A stretch of DNA of 36,561 nt from a virus, in IMG/VR virus record IMGVR_UViG_3300032246_001756, positions 1 through 36,561 of that record; one strand, written 5' to 3'. This document shows, piece by piece, positions 36,292 through 36,561 of this stretch (position 1 is the stretch's first letter; each line of letters opens with the position of its first letter). Both the position numbers and the translations under genes were made by a program. The notes beneath the pieces are model-generated. The model searched no databases. It saw nothing but the letters and a program-made list of their open reading frames with translations, and was not told the origin of the DNA.

Positions 36292-36297
36292 TAAATA
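36292..36297 (+). promoter_or_regulatory. TAAATA late-promoter-like motif, near-leaderless
   Basis: GATAAATAGTAAT then ATG at 36303: TAAATA followed by five bases and the start codon of the GIY-YIG gene. No Shine-Dalgarno sequence. Confidence 0.45.
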
Positions 36298-36302
36298 GTA
36301 AT

Positions 36303-36561
36303 ATGAAAATATATACTATATACCGAGTAACTAATCTCATCAATAATAAGGTTTACATTGGATTTGACTCTATTTGGCCGAGACGCAAAGCACAGCATAA
36401 AAGCACAGCAAAATATTGCACTGGAACAAATATTGCATTTTACAATGCGATAAAAAAACACGGTTGGGACAATTTTATCTGGGACATAATTTATCAATCT
36501 ACTGACGGAAATTATACAAAAAATTTTATGGAACCATATTTTATTACAGAATATAACTCAT
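36303..36561 (+). CDS. GIY-YIG endonuclease, 3'-truncated by window edge
   Basis: The frame is open to the last base, so the gene continues beyond the window. The N-terminus MKIYTIYRVTNLINNKVYIG carries the paired Y-x-I-Y and V-Y-I-G strands. WPRRKAQHKS supplies the catalytic Arg region, FYNAIKKHGWDNFIWDII the typical helix and strand, and MEPYFITEYNS the Glu that binds the metal. This matches stand-alone phage GIY-YIG enzymes such as T4 Seg proteins and I-TevI, usually homing endonucleases. It is set off from the upstream gene by a palindrome, as expected for a mobile insertion. Confidence 0.85.
   Translation, partial: MKIYTIYRVTNLINNKVYIGFDSIWPRRKAQHKSTAKYCTGTNIAFYNAIKKHGWDNFIWDIIYQSTDGNYTKNFMEPYFITEYNS

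Noticed and set aside
1-36561. tRNA genes, which are frequent in large phages
   Set aside because: Reading the gaps for a T-arm (GGTTCGA-like) and acceptor stem gave nothing convincing; genes are too closely packed to leave room except in a few short gaps.

Overview
The window reads as part of the genome of a large tailed phage (T4-like myovirus type) that infects a Gram-negative bacterium. The evidence is dense packing of about 80 mostly tiny genes, nearly all on the + strand and often joined by ATGA or TAATG overlaps. The recognisable genes are an ATP-dependent DNA ligase, a T4 RNase H/FEN-type 5' nuclease, a UvsE-type UV endonuclease, a MazG-like pyrophosphohydrolase, a GIY-YIG endonuclease, a protein with a T4-type prohead-protease site, and motifs resembling the T4 late promoter. 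Several lipoproteins and Sec-type signal peptides imply a host with an outer membrane. A poly-Gly linker after one lipobox cysteine is common in Burkholderiales, which is only a weak hint of host. The DNA is AT-rich by eye. I saw no tRNA, rRNA, integrase, CRISPR array or insertion sequence, and no gene-free stretch longer than about 100 bases.

Layout. 1-3.8 kb: DNA repair and replication (uvsE fragment, 5' nuclease) plus unknowns. 3.8-8.5 kb: a tightly overlapping string of small unknown genes. 8.5-9.0 kb: one minus-strand gene behind a late-type motif. 9.0-12.1 kb: exported Ala/Lys-rich protein, phasin-like protein, and a lipoprotein with a glycoside-hydrolase-like barrel. 12.1-14.2 kb: genes behind strong early promoters, then five overlapping micro-genes for membrane proteins, including an entericidin-like lipoprotein. 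14.2-20.3 kb: DNA ligase, an SPFH (band 7) membrane protein with a Ser-rich neighbour, and a very acidic zinc-ribbon protein. 20.3-23.7 kb: a large membrane/coiled-coil protein and two exported LPP20/FlgT-like proteins. 23.7-30.7 kb: a proteostasis and translation block (clpX, ribosomal protein bS21, hsp20, clpS, clpP) interleaved with a catalytically degenerate metallophosphoesterase, a predicted capsid-targeted protein and an HExxH metalloprotease. 30.7-32.3 kb: an array of near-identical early promoters, each driving one or two small genes. 32.3-36.6 kb: SWIM zinc-finger protein, an intact metallophosphoesterase, a winged-helix regulator with a dyad over its promoter, a cupin, MazG-like protein, and a GIY-YIG gene cut by the window end.

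Regulation and system-level reading. Two promoter classes are visible. The first is sigma70-type (TTGACA, 17-base spacer, TATAAT) with an unusually conserved spacer. The second is a short TAAATA motif resembling T4 late promoters. In both classes some copies lie only 4-7 bases before an ATG that has no Shine-Dalgarno sequence, so several mRNAs should be leaderless or nearly so. The same phage encodes its own bS21, the ribosomal protein next to the anti-Shine-Dalgarno region. A phage-modified ribosome favouring leaderless phage messages is the most interesting hypothesis here; it is inference, not proof. The ClpX, ClpS, ClpP and Hsp20 set suggests parallel remodelling of host protein turnover. 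Four paralogous small genes whose last codons carry a ribosome binding site for the next gene look like translational connector cassettes.
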